64,000 nucleotides of DNA from Liolophura sinensis (Eukaryota > Mollusca > Polyplacophora > Chitonida > Chitonidae), in contig NC_088305.1 in NCBI RefSeq assembly GCF_032854445.1, forward strand, positions 10,279,717 through 10,343,716, written 5' to 3'. Positions 21,709 to 33,190 of the stretch are shown here, piece by piece. The translations under genes and the position numbers were made by a program. Position 1 is the stretch's first letter, and each line of letters opens with the position of its first letter. A model generated the notes under the pieces. It saw nothing but the letters and a program-made list of their open reading frames with translations, ran no database searches and was not told the origin of the DNA.

Positions 21709-23181
21709 CTAATTCCCAGACTTCGTATTAGGCAGAGAGCCTACACAATCAACCAATATTCTGCTGAATGGCTCTTGAAAAGCTGGTACAGGCTCTAATG
21801 GTGCCTTAGGAATAGTCTGATTAGGCTTACTCACTACCTGCCATGTATGACATGATTTACAAAACTGGGTTACATCTCCCTTTAATCCTGGCCAAAAGAA
21901 GTGGTTCAGTATCCTGTAGTAGGTCTTGTTCACACCCAAGTGACCAGCTAATGGCATTTCATGTGCCATACGTAAAATTTCAGTTCGGTATGCCTTAGGT
22001 ACAACAATCTGATGTTTAACAGCCCAGTCATCATCAACAGATACATCAGGTGATCTCCATCTACGCATAAGTATATCAGACTTGACATAATAACACACAG
22101 GTTCAGATGAAATAACACAATCATCGAGAGCTCTGTCAAACAAACATGAAATTTCCGGGTCTTTATGCTGTTCAGTTACAAGCTGATGTTTAGAAACATG
22201 TGATATGTCACTAGGTGTACAATGGTCTGATTCATCATTATCAATGCAGTCGCCTTGAGTAAACATTTGTGTGAGAAATGTATCTTGTAAGTCCGTTACT
22301 GTGTTTTTGCCGTTATCAGAGAGTTTGTTTGACATAGACCTCGTTACAGCACAAGAGGGATACAAATCTGGAATTTCTTTCTCAACAGGATCAACAGTTT
22401 GATTTAAACAAGGTTTATCAGTCACAATAGGATTAACCATTACTTTGTCACCAGCAAGATCATTATCAAGTAGTAGATGAATTCCTTTAAAAGGCAAAGT
22501 AGGCCTAATGCCGACAGTAACGGGACCTGAAATGGCTACTGCTTCTAATGTATCAGCCTCTTTGTTCTCAATGAAAGTTCTGACATCATCATTAATAAAC
22601 CTTTTAAAGTCTTTAATCAGAATAATCTGTTTTAACTTTTCATAATCATTATCTACGCTTTTAGCATAACACCACCGCTCAAACAATTGTTCCTTCTGCC
22701 TAGCAAATTCAATGTAAGTCTGATCTCTTTTCTCAAAATTTCTAAATTTCTGCCGATAGGCCTCTTGCACAAGCTCATATCTTTTTAAGATAACATCTTT
22801 CACAAAATCATAATCTACAGCCTGTTCTGTTGATAACCCTGTGTAAATGTCCATAGCTTTGCCAGTTAACACACCCTGTAAAAGGGTAGTCCAAAACTTT
22901 TTAGGCCACTCTAAATTTTGAGGAATCTTCTCAAACTGTAGAAAATATTTATCTACATCAGTCTCACGAAATTGTGGCACCATTCTTATGTTTCTAGCGA
23001 CATCAAATTTTGGAGGTATATCAGAAAAACTTAAGCCAGACCTATCTCCTTCTAGTTTCCTCGCTTCAATTTCGCTCTGAAGTCTCAATTTCTCCAATTC
23101 GAACACTCTTTCATTTTCCCTTTTTCTAAACAACCTTTTATTTTCCCTTTCTTTAAACAATCTTTCATTTTCCTTAAACAA
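21709..23181 (-). pseudogene. Retroelement Gag and N-terminal integrase
   Basis: This is a 490-codon frame. Residues 1-45 are a charged K/E/R coiled-coil-like start. Residues about 55-215 are Gag-like (PQFRETDVDKYFLQFEK, then LEWPKKFW and LLQGVLTGKA). Residues about 218-258 resemble the segment that normally follows the protease (LLLDNDLAGD). The protease D-S/T-G motif is missing, suggesting an internal deletion. Residues 407-443 are the integrase H-H-C-C zinc finger (AGHLGVNKTYY, then FCKSC). The first catalytic Asp of the DDE core is at about residue 478 (LVDCVG). An in-frame TAG ends the frame in the middle of the core. Confidence 0.88.
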
Positions 23182-23374
23182 TCTTTCTTTTTCATTTTCT
23201 TTTTCTTTATTTCAATCACCTCATTTGATTGCACAACAGACAAGTTACCTTTACACCTCATTTGATTGCACAACAGAAGAGTTACCTTTACACCTCATTT
23301 GATTGCTTGCTTGATGGTCAGGTTGTTGTTTAAAGCCATGTTCAATAATTGTTCGTCCATATACGGCGACGGTT

Positions 23375-23530
23375 AGTTGTATGGAAGGAAGACACAAGAG
23401 CCTCAAAGACCTGCCCACGTACGACCAGAAAGGAGGCCAGCATGAGCTGGACTTGAACTCACATCGGGCGCATTTGTGAGAGGATCTTGGGTCATTGCGC
23501 TGGTTTGCTAATCACCACAGCCCAATGTCA
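23375..23530 (-). mobile_element. SINE-A, 5' part
   Basis: In reverse orientation it holds CCCACGTACGACCAGAAAGG, CCAGCATGAGCTGGACTTGA and GGGTCATTGCGCTGG. It lacks the 3' tail. Confidence 0.75.
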
Positions 23531-23775
23531 AAACATTAGAATTCTCTTAACATGACATTATAATAGTCAGCCATTCACAAATTTGGCTCCATCTTCCGTT
23601 TCGCGACTGCTACCACAACATAGCTCAGAATGACTAAATCGGTTCCAGCTGCCACAACAGTTTTCCTGACGGTATATAGGCCTAAGCGGCAGATTAACCC
23701 AGCAAGTTTAAAAACACTCAGTCGTCAGGTGTTCGAGCCGAGATATATCTTAGTGTATGGTCCAATGTTATTCTG

Positions 23776-24003
23776 GCGTCTCCATGGTCGAGGGGTTAGC
23801 GCGTGCCAGCGCGACGTTGTAAATGACAAGCTTCTCACCGAGGCGATCATTGTGGATTTCAAGTCCAGCTCATGCTGGCTTACTGTCGTACCTACAACCT
23901 GCGGATGATCCTTGGATTTCCCTAGCTCTGTCCGTCTTCCTCCCAACATAGTACTGGCCGCTGTTGTATTAATGAAATATTCTTCAGTAGGGCGTAAAAC
24001 ATC
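23776..24003 (+). mobile_element. SINE-A, nearly full length, diverged
   Basis: The tRNA-like head (GAGGGGTTAGCGCG, TTTCAAGTCC) is followed by GCTCATGCTGGC, CAACCTGCGGATG and GAAATATTCTTCAGTAGG. Confidence 0.75.
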
Positions 24004-24094
24004 AGATACATGACTTTACTCTACTTGTGTAACGAGGGCTTTCCAAAGATGTTGGATTTTAATGTCAACGGCCTACTTGATCATTTCCTTAGTA

Positions 24095-24235
24095 TACTCT
24101 CAAACACTAATCTGTTAAATTTAACACAAAGTCTGTTGTTTGAGTGGTACTATGGAATGTACCACATGAAACCCCAAGCATACATCATCGTCATATGACT
24201 GAAAAATTGTTACGTATGACGTAAAATCCTAAGCA
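24095..24235 (+). mobile_element. MITE-1 fragment followed by a SINE-B tail
   Basis: AATCTGTTAAATTTAACA and AGTCTGTTGTTTGAGTGG match MITE-1. The words CGTCATATGACTGAAAAATT and TATGACGTAAAATCC match the SINE-B 3' body. Confidence 0.65.
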
Positions 24236-24239
24236 AACA

Positions 24240-25905
24240 TACATACATACTACAGAATGTATTCTAATCTTGCAGCATATTATTTTAAATAAATATATCT
24301 CTTTCTGTTGAAACGAACAGAATATTTTTTGAGTGCATATGCCATGGGAAAAAATTCTCGTTCATTTTAGTATGATCTGCCGACAAAAACCCATCGTAAG
24401 GTTTAGCAAACACGTCTCCAGTGAAAGGTCCAACAACAAATTAAAACAAAGCCTGTCAATGCTAGGAATGTATTTTGACCTATTTTGCCACAAGTGTTTC
24501 TCTAAATAAAGTCAAGGTTGAGAGTCAGCGGTCAGGAAGGAAAATAAACATTGTCTAAAACGAATGCCACAATTTGACTCTGGCATGTTTATCGGTCATG
24601 TTTTTATTTTTTCAGTTTCTATGCCACCTCCACATCACAAGTACAGCTTCACAAGTGTAACCTTTTGGACGATAGTTTATGCTTAGCCACTATCAATACT
24701 TTTGTAATCATTTAAGTCTGGAATGCAGAAAATTTATACATTCATCAATAAAACTTTTAGATGCCAGTTGAACTTATACAATAACCCTTATCCAGTCCCA
24801 TTCGGACTTTGACGTTGTTCAAGACTTCTGTGTCAAATGTGTTAATGGTGGCAGTGATGTAAACCGAGATTAGAAAACAGAACATTCGCTGTGAGGAGTA
24901 TGAATGGATTCATCACTCCCATATTTACTCTTCTTCAGTACAGTTTAACATCTAACTTGTACATCACTGTGCATTTACATTTAAACACGTGCTTGAATGT
25001 TGCGCCTGAACATTTCGTGCTACTTAGAAATCATGGCGTTCCACCACGTGCACCAGCATTTCATAACAATATACAGGTACGGAGATATCCGAAGACGACC
25101 GAAGTGTGCCGAAGTAGAAGGAATTGTCAAAACAACGCAATGTGTTGTACAAAAACGCCTGCCCACTTGCATCTGTGTTGTATTAGAGATACTGAAATTC
25201 CTCGGGTTTTTCTCTCTCTTGTTTATTTCCTTTTTTTTTCTTTTTTTTTTTTTGACATTTGAACGCAACATTGAATGCCAGGCGTGAGAACACGACCGCA
25301 ACGCACGTGAGCTCAGTTGTATAACGATCTGACTACTGTAGTCACGTGACTACGTTCACTCCTTTCTTGCAGTGAAATAGTGACTTTCGCAAAAATGTAC
25401 AAAATAAGCGAGGTATTTTACAATAACTCTTGCGTGTCTTTGTTCATTAAAATTTTACCATGTGAATATTTTATCTGAACTGGTGTTTAACGCCGAATAT
25501 TATTTTTCACTTAAAACACGATGGAGGATAGCCGAGCATATACCTGGAGAGACACATTCATGTACACAGATGTCCAGTAGAAACGTAACCAAAACTGTGA
25601 GAGATGACAAAATCACAAAATAACAAACACATGTCACGTATGCAAGATATATATATTGAAGAGAGTGATGTTTTAGCATGGTGTAAACCAGATGACATTC
25701 CATGATAGGAGAAATTTTTTGATGAAAAGTGACACAAAGACACAAGGGGTTTCGAATGAAACATGTTGTTTGTATGGTTTCTTTTGGACGCCAGTATATA
25801 CAGGTGTCAAAAAAGAAATGCACGGGTGAATTTTTACAGAACAAGTCTGCTTTACATGTACTACAAATGTGATAATTAAATAACTACATTGCCATTTTCA
25901 GCAGG
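24240..25905. other. Intergenic, no gene recognised
   Basis: An arm of the fold-back MITE lies at about 24,800-24,900 (GTTGTTCAAGACTTCTGTG, GGCAGTGATGTAA). A T-rich run is at 25,220-25,255. The longest open frame (114 codons, minus, 25,500-25,844) shows no domain or exon signals that I recognise. Confidence 0.6.
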
Positions 25906-25910
25906 TGACA

Positions 25911-26128
25911 ACACTAAAAAAATAATGTGTTAAATTTAACAGCAAGTCCGTTGTCCGAGTGGTGTTGAATGTATTCTGTTATTATGACACAATATTGTGT
26001 TATATTCATAGAATGGTCATGTTGAATTAATAAAATATGTGTGTTATATTTTACAGAATAATCTGCTGCAATAACAGAATACATTCTAGCATGACAGACT
26101 TTCAGTTACATTTAACAGATTAATATTT
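25911..26128. mobile_element. MITE-1 copy
   Basis: This palindromic element has arms starting ACACTAAAAAAATAATGTG and ending CAGATTAATATTTTGTAGTG. Its inner words include GAATGTATTCTGTTATTATG, and it has ACAGAATACATTCTAGCA in the other arm. Confidence 0.75.
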
Positions 26129-26254
26129 TGTAGTGAAGTTACACAATGAGAGTGTCAGAACTTTAGTAACCATGCACAAAGCAACAGAAGCATTCTGTAA
26201 TGAAACCAGTTCCTAAGTACGCGTTCGTCTTTTTTGAGAGAACTATATTTATTG

Positions 26255-26400
26255 ATTTGATTAGATTTCATGTCGTACTCAAGAATATTTCACTTATAAG
26301 ACGGCAGGAAGCTGGGATGAGCCCAGTGGAAACACACGACCATCCTCAGGTTGTTAACGGATCTTCCCAAGTGCGACCGAAGAGGGAGAGTGAAGCTAAA
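26255..26400 (-). mobile_element. SINE-A fragment
   Basis: In reverse orientation the words CTCAAGAATATTTCACTTAT, CACACGACCATCCTCAGG and CCCAAGTGCGACCGAAGAGG match the SINE-A body. Confidence 0.7.
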
Positions 26401-28040
26401 TTCATTTAATTTAATGTGTCGAACAATCATCAACTTGCTATCAAACATGATACTGAAAAGAGTTTTCGAGATAGATAATTCTGTCGAAATTAGGCCTTAT
26501 TTTGCTCAGTGATAGACAAGCTAATCCTTTAGCGTTGTCCATTGATGTGTAATTAGTATTTAAAATTGTAAGTGTCCGGTAAAGTTTTAATGTGTTGTGG
26601 TGGTAATTGGGTCGAGCAGGAGGGGTGGTGGGGGTAGGCGTCAGATTTTGGGGGCGGTGATCTTTAGACTAATCCAATAGAAAACTATAGCGTACTGTTA
26701 TTACATGAGAGAAAGTCTCTATGTGACAAAACTCAAGGAAACCTTGTTAAACAGGTTATAAGCCCTGAAAAGCCACTATAGATGGAAAAAAAATAGTGAA
26801 ACTTCGCCATGTAGCAATCAAAACATTGTGTTGTTAAATGTGGATACAAGAAAACGGTGTGTTGGAAATCGAGCTGTCAACAAACTGCTGAAGAATTGTT
26901 GAATTGTGCTTTCCAGTAAGCTCATCAATTCTTCTACAGAAGTCCATTAGTGTCACGGTTAAAAAAAAGTAGGGTAAAAATTTCGAATTGCTTGTGTCAA
27001 AATTTGTACTTTCATCTCGAAATTTCAACTTTTTTGTCCTGAAATTTCGACTTTTTTACCGCTTTTTTCGTGGCACTATTGGTGTTCCGTAACTATCAAA
27101 TAAAACGCGAGTAAACTGAAAGAGTTGTACATTTGTCAGGCGTTAAGCTTTATACGTTATGTACACGGCCTGTTTTGGGATCACGACAGATGTGATCAGA
27201 ATCAGCTGTAGAGAGCCCAGTTCCGCTTCCCACGGGCAAGAACAATACAGCTCGGATTACTGTCATAGCGAAGCACATGACATCTATACAAGAAATCTTC
27301 TCCCCACACCAAGATAACGCCTCTAAATACAGCCAGTTACTTGAGCAAGGATACTTCACGTTTTATGCGAGAGTCAAAATCCGAACTTATCCAAAGTACC
27401 AACGTTCTTATATTCTCTATCCTGCTTTAATAGCTGTGATGCCGGACACTCAGGATTCCTCTTCCCATAAAACTGACCGGAAGTGCAAAATTCTTGAGTT
27501 AGGCCTCACGAAAAAATCAAATCAATAAATAAATATTGTATGGGTGATGACGGACTCTCCGGTTTCCTATATCCATATAAGTGACCTTCATCGAAGAAGT
27601 AAGAATTTAATCATTCCTCCTTTATGGGAAAACATGCAGTAACTTTTTAATTTGACTTTAAATTAAACTAAAAAAAATTTATGTAACTGTTTCAAGAAAA
27701 CATATTATGCATCCTTTAATTAGAGAACAAATAGCTTTAAATTAACTTTAAATTAAACTAAAACTTTTTTGTAACTGTTTCAAGGAAACATGTTATGCAT
27801 CCTTTAATTAAAGAAACAAATAACGATTTATTTCATGACCCTGTAAGTGCCCTAACAAATATCCCATTAAGTTCATGTTTGAATTTTATTATTTTGTTTA
27901 ATTATACTCTTGGGTTTTGCTCTTTTTTATGTTTACGTGTACAAAATTGACCCTGTCATATATCAGACTTATCTTTTAAGTTTATTTTGGGGCGCATTGT
28001 ATGCTTTGCAGGAACTTTGGGCTTATCTTATTATTTAGTT
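26401..28040. other. Intergenic, no gene recognised
   Basis: The stretch at 27,440-27,535 is a degenerate SINE tail (CTTCCCATAAAACTGACCGG, then AATCAATAAATAAATA). A two-copy tandem repeat of about 88 bp lies at 27,650-27,828, marked by GTAACTGTTTCAAG and ATGCATCCTTTAATTA in each copy. Nothing else is recognisable. Confidence 0.6.
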
Positions 28041-28213
28041 ATGTGATTGGTGTTTTACGCCGTACGTAAGAATATTTCACTTATACTACGGTGGCCAGCA
28101 TTATGGTGCCAGGAAACCAAACAGAGGCCAGGGAAACCCACGACCATACGCAGGTTGCTGACAGACCACCCACGTACGGCCGGAGAGAAGGTTAGCATTA
28201 GCTGGACATGAAC
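28040..28213 (-). mobile_element. SINE-A fragment
   Basis: In reverse orientation the words AAGAATATTTCACTTATACT, CCAGCATTATGGTGCC and CCCACGACCATACGCAGG match the SINE-A body. Confidence 0.75.
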
Positions 28214-28231
28214 TGTATCTTACTCAATTCC

Positions 28232-28388
28232 ACCTCCCCACCTCATTCCACCTTCCCCATCTCACCCCACCTCCCCATCTCACCCCACCTCCCCATCTCA
28301 CCCCACCTTCCCCATCTCACCCCACCTCCCCATCTCACCCAACCTCCCTCCTCATCCGACCAACCCACTTCATCCAACCTCACTCTCA
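28232..28388. repeat. C-rich minisatellite of about 17 bp
   Basis: It is a series of imperfect copies of CTCCCCATCTCACCCCA, starting immediately after the SINE-A fragment. Confidence 0.85.
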
Positions 28389-28399
28389 CAAAGCAATGC

Positions 28400-30030
28400 T
28401 CTTTATGAAGCAACTGTTAGAACTTATTTTCCACTATTTCACCAGAAATCGCACTACAGTGTTTTATGTATGTTTCTCCAACTCTTGCCTAATGTCGTGC
28501 GTTAATATACGCCTCTATGGGTATACAACTTGTGGTCTCATTGATCTTTTAGAGGTATTATTTTAAGCATCATCTTCTAATTACTACGCTTTTAAAATGA
28601 AATATTATTTGCAACTTTAATAATATTTAAGAAAGGCAAGAAGTACATATTGGTTCAGTTAACACAATTTATAACATGTTTAAAAGTTAACACTGAACAA
28701 AATGGTAAGAAAATGTTGTAAAATAACACAGTCTTCGGTATTATAAATGTTACAGAGGACTCTGTGAACAACGCTGTCACTGTGAGTTCGTACTGGCTTC
28801 CTCTCCGGTCGCACATGGCAAGGTCTACCAGCAAAATGATGTGTTACCTCTATTTTTTGCTGTAACTGTTAAAAATCTTGTAATCTAATATGGTAAAACT
28901 TGCAAACAATCAATACATTGCTAAGCTTTTTAAAACTTTTTTAAACATTTTACAGCATTTAAACATGTGGTGTCAGTTTAACATGCGGAAAATGTTGACA
29001 ATATAACACTTGCTAGTTAAGGCAGTGTTTCTTCGCCACAAAGCGAAAACTAATTGCTGACTTACACCATGTATATGTATTTTTACAAATACACACCTTC
29101 TCTTTAAATAAATGAAATGAAATAAATGAAAAGGGGGTAGAAAAAAGTATAACAAACGCGGGAGCCAGGCGCCTCGTGCATGCCATCGTTGTCCCGTAGC
29201 AATTTGTGAAAAGCTATACAACGATTGTAATGTGTCAATATCCTGTCTGCGCCTAAATTCACAGGTAATTTCATAGTGCATTAAGGACAAGTGCGTATGA
29301 AGCTATAATAGCCAGTCATACAGACGATACTGTAACCTATGTCATTTGTGAAAAGTGGCTGGTGTATATACACCGTATATACCGACCGATTTAGCTTTTC
29401 CGAGCGTTGCTAAGGCGATATATCGTGTCAGTGGGTTTATGTACTCTCTCGCTTAAACCTCGATTTCCTTTCCGCCTATTGTCCAAGGTACAATATGCTT
29501 GGAAAACGGAAGACACTGCGAACTGTGGAACCCGAGTTAGACGGGCCCGCTGACCTGTGGCACCCACTTCACTACAAGATGTCTCAGCCTATCATCTGCA
29601 CGTGAGATCAACGCGGTAACACGCATGCGACACCATGAGACGTCTGGCAAAACGGGGATTTATCTTAGGACGTTCCACGGGACCCTACAGTATAGGACTA
29701 CCTGATGGGAGAAGTTGTCAAGAATAAGTCGTGAAGGTTAGTTTGACTTTTAAACGGAATTTCGTTATTTTACAACATCATGTTATTGGATTATCCGCCC
29801 TTTCATTATACGCTATGTAACGCAGCTACTGTAGACCTACTTTACACGGCAGTGCAAGGGTTAACATTGTACTTTTTTCTCCATCTGACGACCATACGCC
29901 GTGGCGCTTGCTTACCAGATATAACCGAACATTGCGTGACGCCAGAATTAAGTTACAACCTTGATCTCTATTGTTTTACAGTAAATAAACTATTCGGATA
30001 ATTTAAGAGAGAGTATAGCCAAATTGGTCC
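28400..30030. other. Intergenic, no coding gene recognised
   Basis: A SINE-A head fragment lies at 28,770-28,840. The stretch at about 29,380-29,740 is richer in CpG than its surroundings, has TATA-like words (GTATATACACCGTATATACC) and ends at a donor-like GTGAAGGTTAGT. It could be a promoter with a non-coding first exon, but no coding evidence supports this. Confidence 0.4.
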
Positions 30031-30032
30031 CT

Positions 30033-30283
30033 ACACTCAAAAAATTAATCTAATAATTTTAACAGAGTCTGTCGTCTGAGTGATGCTAGAATGTATTGTG
30101 TTATGATAACATAATATTCTGTCATATTCAACATTATATCCTGTTAGTATAATAGAATCTTTATGTTTAATTGATAGAATATGTGTATTACATTTAACAA
30201 AACAACCTCTGCAATAGCAGAATACACTTCACAATCACTCAGACAACAGACTTTCTGTTAAAATTAAGATCAATGTTTTACTG
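30033..30283. mobile_element. MITE-1 copy
   Basis: It starts ACACTCAAAAAATTAATC. Its arms AACAGAGTCTGTCGTCTGAG and CTCAGACAACAGACTTTCTG are near reverse complements. Confidence 0.8.
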
Positions 30284-30464
30284 TACTTGCAAATAACACA
30301 CAGAATCCGCAGGTTCACCAGTTATATATTTACTCGTAATATGTACAGGTAAGTTGTTAAGTTAGTTACATACATCTAAATCGCAAATCAAAAGCTAGGA
30401 ACATGTACATGAAGTTAAATATTTACTATCATTTAACGGTACAAAGGCTAGATAAGTAAACCAT

Positions 30465-32225
30465 AACGGTGTACTCCGCCCATTCCACCACACCCATAAA
30501 AGCTTGCCTCTTCTGATTCCCCGCAGTCACAATTAATGGATTCCTTCGTCCGATTTACCCTCTCCACCAACCCTAACGGTTTGCTCTGCCCTGTTTCACC
30601 CACCCATAAAGATGTGCAATGCCCGATTCCCACACCTCTAAAGGTTTGCTTCGCCCGTTTCTCTCACCTATAATGGATTGCTCCGCCCGTTTCTCTCACC
30701 TATAAATATTTGCTCCGCCCGTTTCTCTCACCTATAAAAGTTTGCTCTGTCCGATCCTCTCACCCATAAAGATTTGCTCCGCCCGTTTCTCTCACCTATA
30801 AAGGCTTGTTCCACCCGTTTCTCTCACCTATACAGGTTTGCTCCGCCCGTTTCTCTCACCTTTAAAAGTTGGCTCTGTCCGATCCTCTCACCCATAAAGA
30901 TTTGCTCCGCCCGTTTCTCTCACCTATAAAAGTTTGCTCTGTCCGATCCTCTCACCCATAAAGATTTGCTCCGCCCGTTTCTCTCACCTATAAAAGTTTG
31001 CTCTGTCCCATTCTCCCACCCATAAAGATTTGCTCCGCCCGTTTCTCTCACCTATAAAAGTTTGCTCTGTCCGATCCTCTCACCTATAAAGGTTTGTTCC
31101 GCCCGTTTCTCTCACCTTTAAAGGTTTGCTTTGTCCGATCCTCTCGCCTGTAAAGGTTTGCTCCGCCCGTTTCTCTCACCTATAATGGATTGCTCCGCCC
31201 GTTTCTCTCACCTATAAAGGTTTGCTCCACCCGTTTCTCTCACCTATACAGGATTGCTCCACCCGTTCTCTCAGCTATAAAAGTTTGCTCTGTCTGATCC
31301 TCTCGCCCATAAAGATTTGCTCCGCCCGTTTCTCTCACCTATAAAAGTTTGCTCTGTCCGATCCTCTCACCTATAAAGGTTTGTTCCGCCCGTTTCTCTC
31401 ACCTATAAAGGTTTGCTTTGTCCGATCCTCTCGCCTGTAAAGGTTTGCTCCGCCCGTTTCTTTCACCTATAATGGATTGCTCCACCCGTTTCTCTCACCT
31501 ATAAATATTTGCTCCGCCCGTTTCTCTCACCTATAAAAGTTTGCTCTGTCCGATCCTCTCACCCATAAAGATTTGCTCCGCCCGTTTCTCTCACCTTTAA
31601 AGGTTTGCTTTGTCCGATCCTCTCGCCTGTAAAGGTTTGCTCCGCCCGTTTCTTTCACCTATAATGGATTGCTCCACCCGTTTCTCTCACCTATAAATAT
31701 TTGCTCCGCCCGTTTCTCTCACCTATAAAAGTTTGCTCTGTCCGATCCTCTCACCCATAAAGATTTGCTCCGCCCGTTTCTCTCACCTATAAAGGTTTGC
31801 TTTGTCCGATCCTCTCGCCTGTAAAGGTTTGCTCCGCCCGTTTCTTTCGCCTATAATGGATTGCTCCACCCGTTTCTCTCACCTATACAGGTTTGTTCCA
31901 CCCGTTTCTCTCACCTATAAAAGTTTGCTCTGTCCGATCCTCTCACCTATAAAGGTTTGTTCCGCCCGTTTCTCTCACCTTTAAAGGTTTGCTTTGTCCG
32001 ATCCTCTCGCCTGTAAAGGTTTGCTCCGCCCTTTGCTCTCACCTATAATGGATTGCTTCTCCCGTTTCTCTCACCTACAAAACTTTGCACCGCCCGTTTC
32101 ACTCACCGATAAAGGTTTGTTCCTCCAGTTTCACTCACCTATAAAGGTTTGTTCCGCCCGTTTCTCTCACCTATACAGGTTTGCTCTGTCCGATTCTCTC
32201 ACTTATAAAGGTTTGATCCGCACGT
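30465..32225. repeat. 32-bp minisatellite with 192-bp higher-order period
   Basis: There are about 55 copies of a 32-bp word. Two subtypes alternate, one with TTTGCTCCGCCCGTTTCTCT and the other with TTTGCTCTGTCCGATCCTCT. The marker CGCCTGTAAAGG occurs at 31,145, 31,432, 31,624, 31,816 and 32,008. The last three gaps are exactly 192 bp, i.e. six units. Confidence 0.95.
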
Positions 32226-32429
32226 TTCATAAAGACTTCCTTCGCTGGGTCCTACTCTGTAAACAAACATTAGCGCTGGGTACGGTCAACGTATACGTGA
32301 AGATTTAGTCAACTGTTCTGTATGAGTTTTAGAAGCCTTGTCATGGCTTTCCATGCATTTCTACCTCATATTCATCTCCTTCTGAGGTTTACCAGGTTAC
32401 ATGTATTTAATAGGCTAGACCAAAATCTT

Positions 32430-32700
32430 ACACCCAAAAACCTGATCTCTTAATTTTAACAGATAGTCTGTTGTCTGAGTGATGATAGAATGTATACTGT
32501 TATTATAACACACTATTCGGTCATATTCAACATAACACCCTGTTGGTCTAATAGAATCACTATGTCGAATTCATCGAATTCCCAGCGAATACTTGTGTTA
32601 TATTTAATAGAATAACCTGTAGGAGAATGCATTCTAGCATAAATCGCATAACAGATTTTTAACAGTTTAAATTTAACAGATTATTTTTTTTTTGGGAGAG
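32430..32700. mobile_element. MITE-1 copy
   Basis: It starts ACACCCAAAAACCTGATC and ends with TTTTTTGGGAGAG. The inner words TCTGTTGTCTGAGTGATG and AGAATGTATACTGTTATTAT match the other copies. Confidence 0.78.
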
Positions 32701-33094
32701 TAACCCAATTATTTTTAGACTATATAGAGATTTCTAATGCAAACGACAGCTTTGAGCTGTAACGCAACCTTTGTTTGTCATGATATATACAAGTTCTTTC
32801 TCTTAATGTCATCACAACTGTACTGCACGCAAGCTTTTACACAGGCTACATTCTTTGCCTATTACGAGAATAAATACATTGCATGTTTGCATGCAAGAAC
32901 TTAACCTTAATTCTAATTACTGCTACATATATATTTTGCACGACTGGTTATGTAAATTAAAATGAGCTCTATGCAACAAAGCAGCTCTATATGCAATCTT
33001 TACTTCCCCACCCCATCTCGCTCTCATTTGGTGATCATTTTGCGCGGTTTAAAGTTTGCTGAAGGCCACGTGTCTTTAACCACCATATATTACG
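32701..33094. other. Intergenic, nothing recognised
   Basis: I see no gene, no SINE and no tandem array in this stretch. Confidence 0.6.
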
Positions 33095-33190
33095 GTGTGC
33101 ATATCCGTACGTTACACGTCAAGAAGTTTGCCAGTAACTTGTTAAAGGTTGGTGGTTTACCCCCGGTATTCCTGTTTACTCCACCCGGCA
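33095..33190 (+). mobile_element. SINE-C fragment that runs into the 16-bp array
   Basis: AAGTTTGCCAGTAACTTG and GGTTGGTGGTTTACC match SINE-C. The following TTTACTCCACCCGGCAAACT is both SINE-C 3' sequence and the first unit of the adjacent 16-bp minisatellite. Confidence 0.7.

Larger units (their letters stand above)
20211..23306 (-). mobile_element. Ty3/gypsy-related retroelement body, integrase before RNase H, defective
   Basis: Read on the minus strand the domains run Gag, integrase (zinc finger, DDE core, GPY module), a short RT N-terminal remnant, RNase H, a stop at 20,332-20,334, a purine tract and the 3' LTR. Usual Ty3/gypsy elements place integrase last; this order is that of the Gmr1 group. 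Defects include no 5' LTR, no recognisable zinc knuckle or protease core, a lost RT catalytic core, an in-frame TAG at 21,709-21,711 and a frameshift near 20,607-20,614. A 39-bp word (CACCTCATTTGATTGCACAA and following) is repeated about 2.5 times at 23,217-23,306, at its 5' end. Confidence 0.88.

Noticed and set aside
24891-25287. Two overlapping plus-strand frames of about 100-120 codons
   Set aside because: They end in a translated poly-T run, have no recognisable domain and start in a MITE arm.
25500-25844. A 114-codon minus-strand frame
   Set aside because: No signal, domain, splice or codon pattern supports it; compatible with chance.
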